The translations under genes and the position numbers were made by a program. This document shows positions 1 through 8,046 of a stretch of DNA of 64,000 nt, piece after piece. The stretch is from JBGPQJ01 sp963829485 (GTDB taxonomy: Bacteria > Chloroflexota > Anaerolineae > Anaerolineales > Villigracilaceae). The DNA is taken from NCBI GenBank assembly GCA_963829485.1, contig CAWHIK010000006.1, positions 62,001-126,000 of the forward strand, given 5' to 3'. The notes under the pieces were generated by a model. That model made no database searches. It had not been told where the DNA came from and saw nothing but the letters and a program-made list of their open reading frames with translations. Within the stretch, counting starts at the first letter, position 1, and each line of letters opens with the position of its first letter.

Positions 1-458
1 ATGGTCTCAGGCGATGCGCGGTTGCCTGCCTGCTGGACCCTCCAGCGGTACTCCTCATCTTTCAACTCCTTTTCGGCGTTGGCCAGCGCCAATTCAGCCT
101 GCGCCGTTACCCTGGGTGCATTCTCATTCAACGCATCCAGGGCTTGTTTGGCATTGATCAGTTCTAGTTCTGCGGCAGCTAGCTCAACCTTGACAGCTTC
201 TATACCTTCCAATCGGGCAAGCACATCCCCGACTGCAACCTTATCGCCAGGTTTGACCAACACTTCATCGATGATCCCCCCTTGAGCGAAAGCCAGTTCC
301 ACCGCATGGGCAGGGATTAATTTACCCTCAGCTGAGATCGTGTTTGATTCAGATATGGCTTCCAAGATTGGCTGCGTTGTCGGCGTAGGAGTGGCCGTCC
401 CGGTACAGGCAGTCAACAGGAAGGAGAGAAAGACCAGGGCGTAAATGATTTTTTTCAT
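1..458 (-). CDS. HlyD/MacA-like membrane fusion lipoprotein, N-terminal part (runs off window)
   Basis: Only the first 152 codons are inside the window. The N-terminus is a lipoprotein signal peptide with lipobox LTAC (Cys at residue 18), followed by a short Thr/Pro spacer. Residues about 45-85 form a biotinyl/lipoyl-like half-domain (EGKLIPAHAVELAF, then VKPGDKVAVGDVLARLEG), and an alpha-helical hairpin rich in Ala/Glu begins near residue 90. This is the order seen in periplasmic adaptor (membrane fusion) proteins. The ATG at 458 is followed downstream on the same strand by nothing in the window, but upstream lie the FtsX permease and ATPase on the same strand, so it probably completes a MacAB-like or lipoprotein-export type tripartite pump. 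Substrate unknown. Confidence 0.8.
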   Translation of the reverse strand, partial: MKKIIYALVFLSFLLTACTGTATPTPTTQPILEAISESNTISAEGKLIPAHAVELAFAQGGIIDEVLVKPGDKVAVGDVLARLEGIEAVKVELAAAELELINAKQALDALNENAPRVTAQAELALANAEKELKDEEYRWRVQQAGNRASPET

Positions 459-506
459 ACAATACTCCGATCTGGTAATGGACTTTTTCGCTCAATTAGG
501 AAACTG

Positions 507-2891
507 TTATTCATAAGCCAGTACTTCTGTCACAGTCAGGCGAACGGCATGAAGAGCCGGGATCAAGCTGGCAATTATTGAGATGATGATGACCAGAGCA
601 GCCCAAGCCAGGATTCCGCCTATGGAGGTAACAGCAGCCATGGGATAGTTCATAAAGGATTCGCCAATGTTGCGAGCCAACAAGGCACTCAAAGGCAACG
701 ACAAGGGGATGGCCAGGATCCAACTCATCAGCCCTATCAAAAGACCTTCGATGATGACAATGCGGGAAATTGCCGAACTTGAAGCGCCAAAGGCACGCAT
801 GACGCCGATTTCTCGAACACGATCAATGACATTCAAGCTCATCGTGCCCATCAGCCCCAGGCTTCCAACCGTGGCAAGGATAAGGGTCATGATCATCAAC
901 AATGCGACCAGGATGCCGAAGGCAGCATCGATTTCCTCGCGTTCATCATTTACCAGAAATGTGTTGACCACTTCGATGTCCGCGCGATCAAATTGCTGTT
1001 CAACGGCACTGGTGATGGCGCGCTGGTCCTCGAGTGAGTCGGAGTCCAATGTAAGGACGATGCTATTAGCCCGGTTGGGTTCACGCACATGGCGTGTATA
1101 AGCGTAATAATCCAATAAGGTCATGTATCCAATGGTGTCATTGCCAATCATGTTTACCAAACCTACAATCGTGTAGGTTTTCTCGCGGCCTTCGATTTTA
1201 ATTTTTATCGGACCGCCAACTCGCAAAGTCGGTTCGGAGGCCAGGAAGGCAGGGCTGACCAGAATTGCGTCTGTGTCGCCCGGCTGGAGACCTCGGCCTT
1301 CGATGATAGGCGGATCAAGGAACCTTGTGCCGGCAGGCGGCGCGAGCAGGTACAAGTTGTTGCTCTCCGAATTATCCGGGCGGACATAACGCGCCAGGGA
1401 AAAGTTCCATACTTCAGCCTGTTCCACGCCGGGGACAATTTTCGCCTCGTTCAACAACCTCTCTGCCGGTATATATTCATCGATAATCAGCCAGGTATCA
1501 TAGTTCCAGAAACTGAACATCTCGTTTAGCGCTACATTAAGCGAGCTTCGCAAGTTAACGATGGCCATAAAGACTGACCCTGCAAAGGTCAGGGTGATGA
1601 GAGAAAGGATAAGCCGCCCTCGCTTTCGGAATGGATTGCGCAGAGCCAGTAACAGGTCCCGGGTTAACATGGGAAAGCGCCGAAGGAGAGCATCCATGAG
1701 ACCGGCGCCACCCCAGACTTGGTTGATGCCATACTCGCTAAGTACTTTCGCCGGGGAGAGTTTGGTTCCGTTTAGAATGGCAGGCGCGGCTGCGATGAGA
1801 GGAACCATCAGCCCGACTCCGAGTTGGAACAGCAGAGATTCAAGAGTAAAACTTACTTCAGGAGGGTCAAAGTTGATAAGGCCAGCAACGAATGCGGCCA
1901 GGGCATTCGCTCCGATCATACTGAGAGGAATGGCGATGAGGCAGGCAATCAAGCCTAGGGATAGAACCATCCCGAAATACAATCCAGTGATCTGCCAGGA
2001 ACGGGCGCCGATGGCTTTCATGATGGCAATCTGACGTTCCTGTTGGGTTATTAACGCTGAAATGACATTGACCACAAGCAAAGCGCTTAGGACCATCGAG
2101 AGCGCGGCGACCAACCCGAGGAGAAGCGATACCGTGGTGATGATATAACTGAGTGGATGCTCGCCGCGATTGGGCAGTGTTTTTTGGTAGACAGGTAATC
2201 TTTGGCCTTTGATAAAATCAGCAGCTTTATCAGCAACGTCCAGGGTGAGGGATGAGTCGCTGACGCTGACGTAGAGTTCATTGAAACCTTCAGGTTCTCC
2301 CATCCAGAGGATGGTGTCTAAATTAACGTAGCCATAAACCCAGCCTTCAAGAAATGGTGGGATCCTGTAAAGGTCGTGGACTCGGCCTGTGACAGTCAGT
2401 TTAAATTTTCGTCCGTCTGGGGTTTTGACCAGAATCTGCTGGCCTGGTGTCACACCCAGGTAAGTCAGAGATGCGCGTTCCAATAAAACCTCGCCTTTTT
2501 GAGGTGGCCAGGTGCCGTCCTGTTCCCAAATGCGAAACAGACGTTGATCGTCATAATCTTGCAAGGCGTAGAGACTCAGATCTCTCCAGACTTCGCCTTC
2601 TCCATCCGGCGATATGCGCAACATAAGGAAACGGCGGCCTTCGGCGTCGGCGACACCGCGCATATGACGAATGCTCTCGATAAAATCATCGTCCAAATTC
2701 GGTTCAGTCTGGAGAATTACATCAGCAGGGCGCAGATCAGCATACTGCTGATTAAGCGATTCGGTCAGCGCTTGTTGCGAAATACCTGTGACGCCAATTG
2801 CAAAGACACCCGCAGCGATTGAAAGGACAATCAGGATGGTCCGTGAGCGGTTATTCCAAAGGTCACGGTAGACTTTAACCCAGCGGGTCAT
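507..2891 (-). CDS. ABC transporter permease, duplicated FtsX/MacB type (794 aa)
   Basis: Large permease with about eight predicted membrane helices: one near residues 15-35, three around 260-385, one near 430-450 and three in the last 130 residues. Two large extracytoplasmic domains (about 40-250 and 455-660) separate them, which is the arrangement of two fused FtsX units. Such permeases (MacB, LolCE, YknZ families) work by mechanotransmission with a LolD-like ATPase and move peptides, lipoproteins or lipids rather than small solutes. The start overlaps the stop of the ATPase gene by 4 nt (ATGA), so the two are translationally coupled. The adaptor gene follows 48 bp downstream. Substrate cannot be told from sequence. 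Confidence 0.9.
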   Translation of the reverse strand: MTRWVKVYRDLWNNRSRTILIVLSIAAGVFAIGVTGISQQALTESLNQQYADLRPADVILQTEPNLDDDFIESIRHMRGVADAEGRRFLMLRISPDGEGEVWRDLSLYALQDYDDQRLFRIWEQDGTWPPQKGEVLLERASLTYLGVTPGQQILVKTPDGRKFKLTVTGRVHDLYRIPPFLEGWVYGYVNLDTILWMGEPEGFNELYVSVSDSSLTLDVADKAADFIKGQRLPVYQKTLPNRGEHPLSYIITTVSLLLGLVAALSMVLSALLVVNVISALITQQERQIAIMKAIGARSWQITGLYFGMVLSLGLIACLIAIPLSMIGANALAAFVAGLINFDPPEVSFTLESLLFQLGVGLMVPLIAAAPAILNGTKLSPAKVLSEYGINQVWGGAGLMDALLRRFPMLTRDLLLALRNPFRKRGRLILSLITLTFAGSVFMAIVNLRSSLNVALNEMFSFWNYDTWLIIDEYIPAERLLNEAKIVPGVEQAEVWNFSLARYVRPDNSESNNLYLLAPPAGTRFLDPPIIEGRGLQPGDTDAILVSPAFLASEPTLRVGGPIKIKIEGREKTYTIVGLVNMIGNDTIGYMTLLDYYAYTRHVREPNRANSIVLTLDSDSLEDQRAITSAVEQQFDRADIEVVNTFLVNDEREEIDAAFGILVALLMIMTLILATVGSLGLMGTMSLNVIDRVREIGVMRAFGASSSAISRIVIIEGLLIGLMSWILAIPLSLPLSALLARNIGESFMNYPMAAVTSIGGILAWAALVIIISIIASLIPALHAVRLTVTEVLAYE

Positions 2892-3589
2892 TTATGCCCT
2901 CCGGTGCCATTGACATCATCCACGATAACTCCATCCGCGATGTGGAGTTGCCTCCCAGCCCTTCGCGCTAGATCGGGATCGTGGGTGACCATCAGAATGG
3001 TTTTTCCCAGGTTTGTGAGGCGCTCAAAGAGGGCAAAGACGGCAGCTGCAGTCTTGGAGTCGAGGTTGCCGGTTGGCTCGTCCGCAGCCAGGATGGGAGG
3101 ATCGGTAGCCAGGGCACGGGCAATGGCGACACGTTGCTGCTGTCCGCCCGATAATTTGGAGGGGAGTTTGTTGGCCTGGTCATCGATTTCCATTAATGCC
3201 AGCAATTCCCTGGCGCGAGAGCGGCGTTCAATGAAGGATGGCGTGCCACAGAAATCCATTGGCAGCATGACGTTTTCAAGCGAAGTCAGGGTGGGAAGCA
3301 GTTGAAAGAATTGAAACACCACGCCGATGGTGCGTCCACGCCAGATGGCAAGTTGGTTTTCTCCCAATTTTTCAATGGCTTCGCCGCCGACCATGATTTC
3401 ACCTTCCGTGGGGCGGTCAAGACCTGTGATCATGTTGATCAACGTGGTTTTTCCGCTGCCGGATTTTCCGATGATGGCGACGAACTCCCCCGCTTCGACG
3501 TGCAGGTCAATGCCTTTCAATGCCATGAACATGCCTGCATCAGTCTTGTAAGCTTTCGTGACAGCGTCCAGATCGATGAGATGGGTCAT
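2888..3589 (-). CDS. ABC transporter ATP-binding protein, LolD/MacB family (233 aa)
   Basis: Complete ABC ATPase. Walker A GKSGSGKTT is at residues 41-49, the Q-loop at VFQFFQLLP (about 91-99), the signature LSGGQ at 146-150 and Walker B with the catalytic Glu (ILAADEP) near 166-172; the switch His is in MVTHDPD. Length and the LDRPTEGEI motif are typical of the LolD/MacB/FtsE group that drives FtsX-type permeases. It is the first gene of the ATPase-permease-adaptor set on the minus strand and has an AAAGGG Shine-Dalgarno-like stretch before the ATG. Confidence 0.92.
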   Translation of the reverse strand: MTHLIDLDAVTKAYKTDAGMFMALKGIDLHVEAGEFVAIIGKSGSGKTTLINMITGLDRPTEGEIMVGGEAIEKLGENQLAIWRGRTIGVVFQFFQLLPTLTSLENVMLPMDFCGTPSFIERRSRARELLALMEIDDQANKLPSKLSGGQQQRVAIARALATDPPILAADEPTGNLDSKTAAAVFALFERLTNLGKTILMVTHDPDLARRAGRQLHIADGVIVDDVNGTGGHK

Positions 3590-3620
3590 AATAAGGTACC
3601 CTTTGTTCGTTTCTCTGCCT

Positions 3621-3911
3621 TCAGGCGGTTCTTAACGCCTTTCGAGGCGCATTGAAGTGCATCCAGTCTCTCCAAAAGGAGAAGCTGGTAAACAACGAGA
3701 TGCGATCATACATCCGGGCGAAACGCCGGTTGAAACCACTCAGGGGTTCGGTTTTAATGAAGTGGGGGATGCCGTCGATTACGGGATAGTTGGCCTGGCA
3801 ATTGGAACATATTAATGTTCCGGTAAAAATATTCCCTTCTCCTGTAACTCTGTAAATTAAATCAAATTGACACCGCGAGCAGACTAACAGGTCGAGGGGA
3901 GTGAAATTCAT
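3621..3911 (-). pseudogene. Trm112-like zinc-ribbon domain plus start of a SAM methyltransferase, truncated (96 aa)
   Basis: Residues 1-50 form a Trm112/YcaR-like domain: LVCSRCQFDL and LICSNCQANYPV give two CxxC pairs for zinc, followed by DGIPHFI. Residues 60-75 (FNRRFARMYDRIS) match the way class I methyltransferase domains usually begin after such a domain. The frame then ends at TAG/TAA within 20 residues and only about 30 bp remain before the ATPase gene, so the catalytic domain is missing. It is most likely a remnant of a methyltransferase with a Trm112-like head; a free-standing small Zn protein is less likely. Same strand as the ABC genes. Confidence 0.55.
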
Positions 3912-3982
3912 GATCAGCTCCTTTTGGTCTTTGAAAACGAGCGCTGACCATACTGCGCTGCCATTGTGATGGCAACTGGTGA

Positions 3983-4294
3983 TTATTCCCCTTTGGTTAT
4001 GTGTTCTATTCCTTGCTGAAGCAATGCAATAATATGTTGATCATTAATGCTGTAAAAGACTTCCTTTCCATCACGCCGGGCGTGGACCAGGCGCATCTGC
4101 CTCAATCCTCGCATGTGGTGGGAAACAGCCGATTCGCTGATGCCGACCATTTCTGCCAGTTTAGAGACATTGATCTCGCCGGTCATCAACGCTGACATGA
4201 TGCGCACCCGGCTGGTGTCGCTGAAGGAACGGAAGAGTTCCGCGACGTGAGCAGCGCTGTGTTCGCTAAGGATCTTTCTTGTTTGAGTCGGCAT
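3983..4294 (-). CDS. ArsR/SmtB-family transcriptional repressor (103 aa)
   Basis: Winged helix protein of normal ArsR length. The recognition helix is ISESAVSHHMRGLRQMRLV (about 51-69) and the wing is HARRDGKEVFYSI. The alpha-3 cysteine motif (ELCVCD) of arsenic/cadmium sensors is absent; that position reads GEINVSKLA. The last helix has D-x-H followed ten residues later by His (DQHIIALL...IEH), the layout of the alpha-5 zinc site in SmtB/CzrA, with Glu as last residue a possible fourth ligand. I infer a zinc- or cobalt-type sensor. It is divergent from nothing; it precedes the truncated methyltransferase and the MacAB-like genes on the same strand and may control them. Confidence 0.85.
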   Translation of the reverse strand: MPTQTRKILSEHSAAHVAELFRSFSDTSRVRIMSALMTGEINVSKLAEMVGISESAVSHHMRGLRQMRLVHARRDGKEVFYSINDQHIIALLQQGIEHITKGE

Positions 4295-4309
4295 AAGAAA
4301 TCACACCTG

Positions 4310-4352
4310 AGCATATACGCAATTGTTAATAGTATTATAAGTCAACGCAATT
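4310..4352 (-). promoter_or_regulatory. Candidate promoter/operator of the arsR gene
   Basis: Upstream of the ArsR start the minus strand has TTGACT (4345-4340), then TATAATACTATTA. The motif AATA-N-TATT is a short near-palindrome of the SmtB-box kind, and the octamer AATTGCGT occurs twice, on either side of it. Autoregulation through this AT-rich block is inferred from family habit; no exact -35/-10 spacing could be fixed. Confidence 0.4.
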
Positions 4353-4390
4353 AAAAAATCAATCCCTTTTCCTGCTTGGGTCTCACCTGC

Positions 4391-4645
4391 AGCTTCGAGA
4401 GACACCCATGGGGAACCGGTCTCGATAAAAACCGCATTATTGTCAGCCCTGTGCCCCGAGGGGGAGTGAATATAATCCCTCATTGGAGACGCCGATTAAA
4501 AAGGCAAAACCGCCTAATTGGTGGTCAGTGTGCCCCTTGCTTGCACCCTGTGGGCACGGAGATTCGAATATCATCCCCTCAATGGGGGCTCCGGCTTAAA
4601 TAAATAAACCGCCTTATGGCGGTTTTGTCTGTGCCCCCACGGAGA
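4391..4645. repeat. Three degenerate tandem repeats (about 70-95 bp each), tRNA-Glu-3'-end-like plus hairpin
   Basis: Units lie at about 4391-4460, 4461-4550 and 4551-4645. Read on the minus strand each has the order: TTC...TCCGTG(GGGG)CACAG, then a hairpin arm around AACCGCC/GGCGGTT followed by T-rich sequence, then a CCCC-AT-GGGG block. The best-kept unit has an AAACCGCC ATAA GGCGGTTT stem followed by ATTTATTT, which would be a natural tRNA terminator. The TTCGAATCTCCGTG part equals the T-arm and 3' acceptor side of the tRNA-Glu at 11917-11989. I read them as decayed tRNA-Glu 3' ends with terminators. Intervals and copy number are by eye. Confidence 0.6.
4631..4645. repeat. 15-bp direct repeat of the tRNA-Glu 3' end, candidate left attachment site of the island
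   Basis: GTGCCCCCACGGAGA here is identical to 11916-11930, which is the 3' end of tRNA-Glu and one flanking base. A second near copy (CACGGAGATTCGAA, 14 bp) lies at 4555-4568 and equals 11923-11936. Direct repetition of a tRNA 3' end across 7.3 kb of foreign-looking genes is the usual mark of site-specific integration into a tRNA gene. Confidence 0.55.
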
Positions 4646-4922
4646 AGGACACCTTATCTGGATTTTTCCATGAAATATCGTGAAACGGTTTTTATCTTAT
4701 TCCGCCCCCGGAGTTTTCCCGTTTTCATTCAAATTGTGGGAATAATATTAAACTTGGTGTCATTATGAATTTATCAGTCAACTTCTCATGATTGATGGAC
4801 TCTAACGGTGAGTGTTACCCGTTGGTGGCGGGTCGGGTGCAAACCGATTTGACGGACTTGGCTTGAACTTAATGGAACTCGTTTTTGGCATGACGAATCC
4901 CACTAGCCATGCGCGCGCTGTA
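4646..4922. other. Non-coding stretch without recognised features
   Basis: AT-rich in its first half and GC-richer in its second. I see no convincing coding frame, promoter or terminator. No attC-like site could be recognised after the DUF6933-like gene, where the last cassette of the array should end; it is either lost or too degenerate to see. Confidence 0.5.
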
Positions 4923-5435
4923 TTAGCTGGCTTTCAATTTCTTCAGGTCTAACAACTCTTTGGCAATGTCGGATGGAAACCTGTAATCTATAGGCTTGCA
5001 GGGCATCTGACTTAGATTTAATTCAGCTTTCGAAAGGCTTAAGTCTGTTTTGTCCTCAGCATCTTCTGCCAAAGTTTGATAATGCCATGCAATATCGTTC
5101 ATCGATCCCAATATCCTGCGACTCACGGTTTTGCCAAATTGGACTTGGTCATAATGGCTTATTTCATTTTCGATTTCTTTGGAGTTTATTCCTATCATTC
5201 CTAATTGATTGGCAACTCTGAGCCGGAAAAGTGGAATCAAATTATTGGATTCCCAAATTGGTGTCGCCACAGTTAAAAGTGATTTCTCGTTAACAAATAC
5301 TATGAGATCTCCCGAAATAGTAGGAACCAGGTTGGCGTACCAATCACCTAAGGTTGCCGTGGTCAATTCAAGTATATTGGTAGGAACTATTCCTAAAAAC
5401 CGCTGAAGTTTTAGAGTGCAACGCAATGTAATCAT
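4923..5435 (-). CDS. DUF6933-like protein of unknown function (170 aa)
   Basis: The start MITLRCTLKLQRFLG at 5435 is chosen because DUF6933 proteins begin in this way (short leader, then RCT.KL) and an AGGAT stretch lies about 10 nt upstream; a longer in-frame reading to 5552 has a basic, unrelated extension. The typical LGDWYANLV and IVFVNEKSLL blocks are present near residues 29-55. No enzymatic motif is visible. It lies 73 bp downstream of the DUF6429 gene on the same strand, inside the cassette-bearing island. Confidence 0.6.
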   Translation of the reverse strand: MITLRCTLKLQRFLGIVPTNILELTTATLGDWYANLVPTISGDLIVFVNEKSLLTVATPIWESNNLIPLFRLRVANQLGMIGINSKEIENEISHYDQVQFGKTVSRRILGSMNDIAWHYQTLAEDAEDKTDLSLSKAELNLSQMPCKPIDYRFPSDIAKELLDLKKLKAS

Positions 5436-5508
5436 TACCGCTATCCTGATTTTGTCCGACCTTAGAATACCTTGATGATCTTTGCTGGTTTTCAAGTACA
5501 AAAGAATT

Positions 5509-5724
5509 TTATGAATACCTCTTTTGCAACGTTTGGCCTTCTTCAGTAACAATTACCGATTTCGCCTTGCTTTTAGGATCGCTTATATATCCTTTTTCAT
5601 GCAAACGATCCATTGCATCCCAATCAAAGCTCTTCCAAGCCCTTACAACGTTTTTATCCCCAAGGAAGTTGAGATAGAGAAGAGCAAGGACAGCTTCATC
5701 AACTTTATTTCGGTCATATTCCAT
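5509..5724 (-). CDS. DUF6429-family small protein (71 aa)
   Basis: MEYDRNKVDEAVLALLYLN followed by a DWDAMDRLHEKGYI winged-helix-like segment and SDPKSKAKSVIVTEEG is characteristic of the DUF6429 family of small proteins often found in mobile regions. The start at 5724 is preferred over the in-frame ATG at 5742 because AAGGAA lies 8 nt before it and the family begins MEYD. Function unknown. It is the upstream partner of the DUF6933-like gene in the last recognisable cassette. Confidence 0.7.
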   Translation of the reverse strand: MEYDRNKVDEAVLALLYLNFLGDKNVVRAWKSFDWDAMDRLHEKGYISDPKSKAKSVIVTEEGQTLQKRYS

Positions 5725-5882
5725 AGACTTTTCCTTAGTCATAGATACAATGAAAACATTCTGATGCCAGTCAACGAAACTGTCGAAAAACCCGATTTTG
5801 GATTTTCGACAAGTGCATGCTCAAAATAATTGTACTGGCCGCCTACAGCTTCATTTTGCTCATTTTTATACTTTTCGACAGT

Positions 5883-6016
5883 TTCAACGATCCGCTTCAC
5901 CGGCGGCGGGGCGAAGTCAGAACCAACATCGGAACTTGAGATCACCCATTTTAACCGGCGGAATCCATTGGGCGAGGGCGAAGCCCCCGCCGTCCGTGTG
6001 CAAGCGGTTGTTAGCC
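5883..6016 (-). repeat. attC-like site 1 (cassette recombination site)
   Basis: Imperfect 134-bp palindrome. On the minus strand it starts with GGCTAAC, 21 nt after the stop of the kinase gene, and ends with GTTGAAA. The arms pair as GCCCCCGCCG...AAGCGGTTGTTAG with CAACGATCCGCTT...CGGCGGGGC. Core sites deviate at one base each from RYYYAAC/GTTRRRY, so this is the second least certain of the five sites. Confidence 0.5.
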
Positions 6017-6037
6017 GCCCTTGATGATTGAACATAT

Positions 6038-6703
6038 TCATATAGGATTGCCGAACTTCTCATAGATCGTATTCAGTATCTCGGATGTGATTTGGTTAAC
6101 CGACTTCATGCCATCAATAAGAACATCGGCATTCTGCCTTACAGCACTACTCCCACTCAGATACATGGCACGGAATTTTTGATAGTGGGTAATCCACATA
6201 GCAACTGCATCCAGTTGCCGTACTAAGTTTTCCTTCGATTCGTCTGCAAATGTTCCTTTTTCTTCCCAAACTTCCATGTTCAGCACTCGTTGTACCAAGC
6301 GTGTAACACATACATCCTGAGGAACGTCAACATAGAATACTATGTCAATATACTCTCTAATATCCTGTTTTTCTCGCCCCGAAGGCTCTTCGAGAATGAT
6401 GTAATCCGCCGAACTGACGATCTTGTCGCCTGATGGGTATTTAATTGGCCTGCCATTTATTAGTGAAAGCAAATCCTCTTTCAGTTCGGGAACTCGAATT
6501 CCACTTGGATCAGCTCCATCTTGAATCCATAGGTGCATATCTTGTGGCCACTCAATATGCTTTTCATAATGATCAAAAATCAAGGTGGGAACATTCCCCA
6601 ATTGTTCAGAGAGCTTTGCGACAACGGTTGATTTACCAGATCCCACATAACCTGATATGACAATGACACAAGGTTTCGAAACGGCTTGTTGTTCTTTTGT
6701 CAT
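6038..6703 (-). CDS. P-loop kinase, uridine kinase/AAA-like (221 aa), cassette gene
   Basis: Walker A is SGYVGSGKST near residues 15-24, followed by an LSEQLGN helix and an FDHYEKHIEWP segment where uridine-kinase-like enzymes place the substrate Asp. IILEEPSGREKQDIREYIDIVFYVDVP is a good Walker B and second strand region, and a basic lid (RLVQRVLNME) follows. Substrate unknown; nucleoside or antibiotic phosphorylation are both possible. The start MTKEQQ at 6703 has AGAAGGGAAAA upstream; an in-frame ATG at 6730 lies in the preceding recombination site and is not preferred. The gene sits between two attC-like sites and is intact. Confidence 0.7.
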   Translation of the reverse strand: MTKEQQAVSKPCVIVISGYVGSGKSTVVAKLSEQLGNVPTLIFDHYEKHIEWPQDMHLWIQDGADPSGIRVPELKEDLLSLINGRPIKYPSGDKIVSSADYIILEEPSGREKQDIREYIDIVFYVDVPQDVCVTRLVQRVLNMEVWEEKGTFADESKENLVRQLDAVAMWITHYQKFRAMYLSGSSAVRQNADVLIDGMKSVNQITSEILNTIYEKFGNPI

Positions 6704-6753
6704 ATTGAGTTTTCCCTTCTGTAATTGCATGTTACGCGGTGCCTACGGCGCCT

Positions 6754-6785
6754 CGTTCGTTCGGCGCGAAGCGTCCGAACGAACG
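6754..6785. repeat. Perfect 11-bp hairpin next to attC-like site 2
   Basis: CGTTCGTTCGG (6754-6764) and CCGAACGAACG (6775-6785) are exact inverted repeats around a 10-nt loop. It abuts or forms part of the recombination site; it lacks a T-run and so is not a typical terminator. Confidence 0.6.
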
Positions 6786-6842
6786 GATTGGCTCACCGGT
6801 GCGACGCCGCAGGTGGAGCGTCCGGCGGAGCCGGTGTTAGGC
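6775..6842 (-). repeat. attC-like site 2
   Basis: On the minus strand it begins with a perfect GCCTAAC core (6842-6836) and contains GGCTCC and CACC/GGTG arms that match the longer sites 3 and 4 (GGATTGGCTCACC corresponds to GGGGTGGCTCACC). The other core is degenerate (around 6784-6778, GTTCGTT). About 68 bp long. Its left boundary is uncertain. Confidence 0.5.
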
Positions 6843-7360
6843 GCTCTTTGTAATCTTTATCCAAGATTTCATAAGCATAACAATCATGCCATATCGGCTT
6901 GTTTTCTTCGTCTCTTCTGAAAAACACTTTCTCCTTGAAAAAACCTTCTCTTTTCAATCCCAACTTCTCTAACACACGCCAGGATGCTGGGTTTTGGGGA
7001 TCGCAAAATGCAGTAATTCGATGTGCATGTAAATCATGAAAGCCATATTCAATGATTCTTCTGGACGCCTCTGTACAATAGCCTTTCCCTTAGTATTTCG
7101 GGTTGAAAATATAGCCTAATTCCCAAGTCATGAATTCTGATGGCTGAATTTGCTCAAAGTACAGATGACCTATCACCTTATGCTGAAGTTTTGTTTCAAC
7201 TGCGAAGAAATTATTTCCTCTGGATCTCTCTATACATAGCATTCTTGATTGCTCGATAGTAATGGGATCGCCAGGTTCGAACCGGTATATTTCGGGCGAT
7301 GATAAATATTCAAACAGGTCATTTGAATCTTCCCGGCGGAATTTCCGGAAGTGTGCGCAT
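6793..7360 (-). pseudogene. RimJ/RimL-type GNAT acetyltransferase, broken by nonsense and frameshift
   Basis: Joined translation gives a normal RimJ/RimL-like N-acetyltransferase: EYLSSPEIYRFEPGDPI, then FFAVETKLQHKVIGHLYF, ELGYIFNPKY, GKGYCTEASRRIIEYGF and NPASWRVLEKLGLKREG. The acetyl-CoA loop reads PKY-stop-GKGY; TAA stands where the family has Gln/Trp, and CAA to TAA is a single change. A frameshift also lies near the N-terminus (about 7330-7345). The start ATG at 7360 is 12 bp after the stop of the preceding acetyltransferase. The 3' end runs into attC-like site 2. True decay or sequence error cannot be separated here. Confidence 0.6.
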
Positions 7361-7372
7361 TTTTATCGCCTA

Positions 7373-7867
7373 TTACTTCAGGACCTTTTTCATGGGCTGG
7401 TACTTTAAAACCTTCACCATCGAAACTATGCATTTTTCTTATGCCTGTAGATTTTTTATATCCTATCGCTTGATAGAAAGGAATTGCATAGAGCGTCGAC
7501 ATCAGTATTATCTTTTCTGATCCTTGTTTCACACATTCCTGTTCAAATTTGTTGACTAGTTTACTTCCGATTCCTTGGCGATGAACATCCCCCCTCACAA
7601 ATAGACTTTGTAGTTTGTCTTTTCTTCCTCTCAATATTCCAACAATCTTGCCATCCTTCTCAGCCACAAATACCATCGATGCCTGGATTACCTTGGCTAT
7701 CGCATCTTGATGTGATTTTTCTGGCGATCTTGCATATTGAAAGGGACCTAGGAAGGCGTTTTTCTGTTCTGAGGAGGCAAAGAAAGGTTGTATTCGCTAT
7801 AGGTGTCGGCTATGAGTACTCCGACCTGTATAGCGTCACTTTCAGTGTAGTCACGGATTAGTATCAT
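7373..7867 (-). pseudogene. GNAT acetyltransferase with two frameshifts
   Basis: Starting at the ATG at 7867 (AAGGG upstream) the frame reads MILIRDYTESDAIQVGVLI, then shifts at a T-run (TTTCTTTGCC, about 7795) into a frame carrying SSEQKNAFLGPFQ, VFVAEKDGKIVGILRG, the acetyl-CoA binding LFVRGDVHRQGIGSKLV and FYQAIGYKKSTG. A second shift near the 3' end (TTTAAAGTACC) restores a natural end, GFK-YQPMKKVLK and stop at 7373. All GNAT motifs A and B are present when joined. It shares a cassette with the next acetyltransferase. Substrate unknown. Confidence 0.6.
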
Positions 7868-7899
7868 ATCTCATTGCCCTTTGAGGAGCCGTTACTTCC

Positions 7900-8022
7900 G
7901 CCCAACGGGGTGGCTCACCTGCCGCCGATTTGAACTGAACAAGCTTGCGTAAAGTCACTTTTTCTAGCAATTGGCCGCCGCATTCCCGCGCCGAAGGCGG
8001 TCAGGTGGAGCCGGTGTTGGGC
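7900..8022 (-). repeat. attC-like site 3 (123 bp)
   Basis: Perfect core motifs at both ends: GCCCAAC (7900-7906) and GTTGGGC (8016-8022). The arms GGTGGCTCACCTGCCGCC and GGCGGTCAGGTGGAGCC pair imperfectly with unpaired bases, as in integron attC sites. Same length as and highly similar to site 4. Confidence 0.75.
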
Positions 8023-8046
8023 GTGTTGATGACAGACGTATTTTAT

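Noticed and set aside
4391..4645. Possible CRISPR array
   Set aside because: Only three diverged units, no constant repeat with unique spacers and no cas genes.
4801..4922. Search for a sixth attC after the DUF6933-like gene
   Set aside because: Candidate cores (CTCTAAC, TATTAGC) do not form a palindrome with GTTRRRY spacing.
5781..5809. GTCGAAAA/TTTTCGAC inverted repeat
   Set aside because: Short perfect hairpin without T-run; a third half copy lies at 5872. Could belong to the recombination region but shows no core motif.
5739..6041. 100-codon minus-strand frame across attC-like site 1
   Set aside because: Half of it is the recombination site palindrome; the remainder (VKRIVETVEKYKNEQNEAVGG) has no start signal. 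A decayed cassette gene is possible but unsupported.
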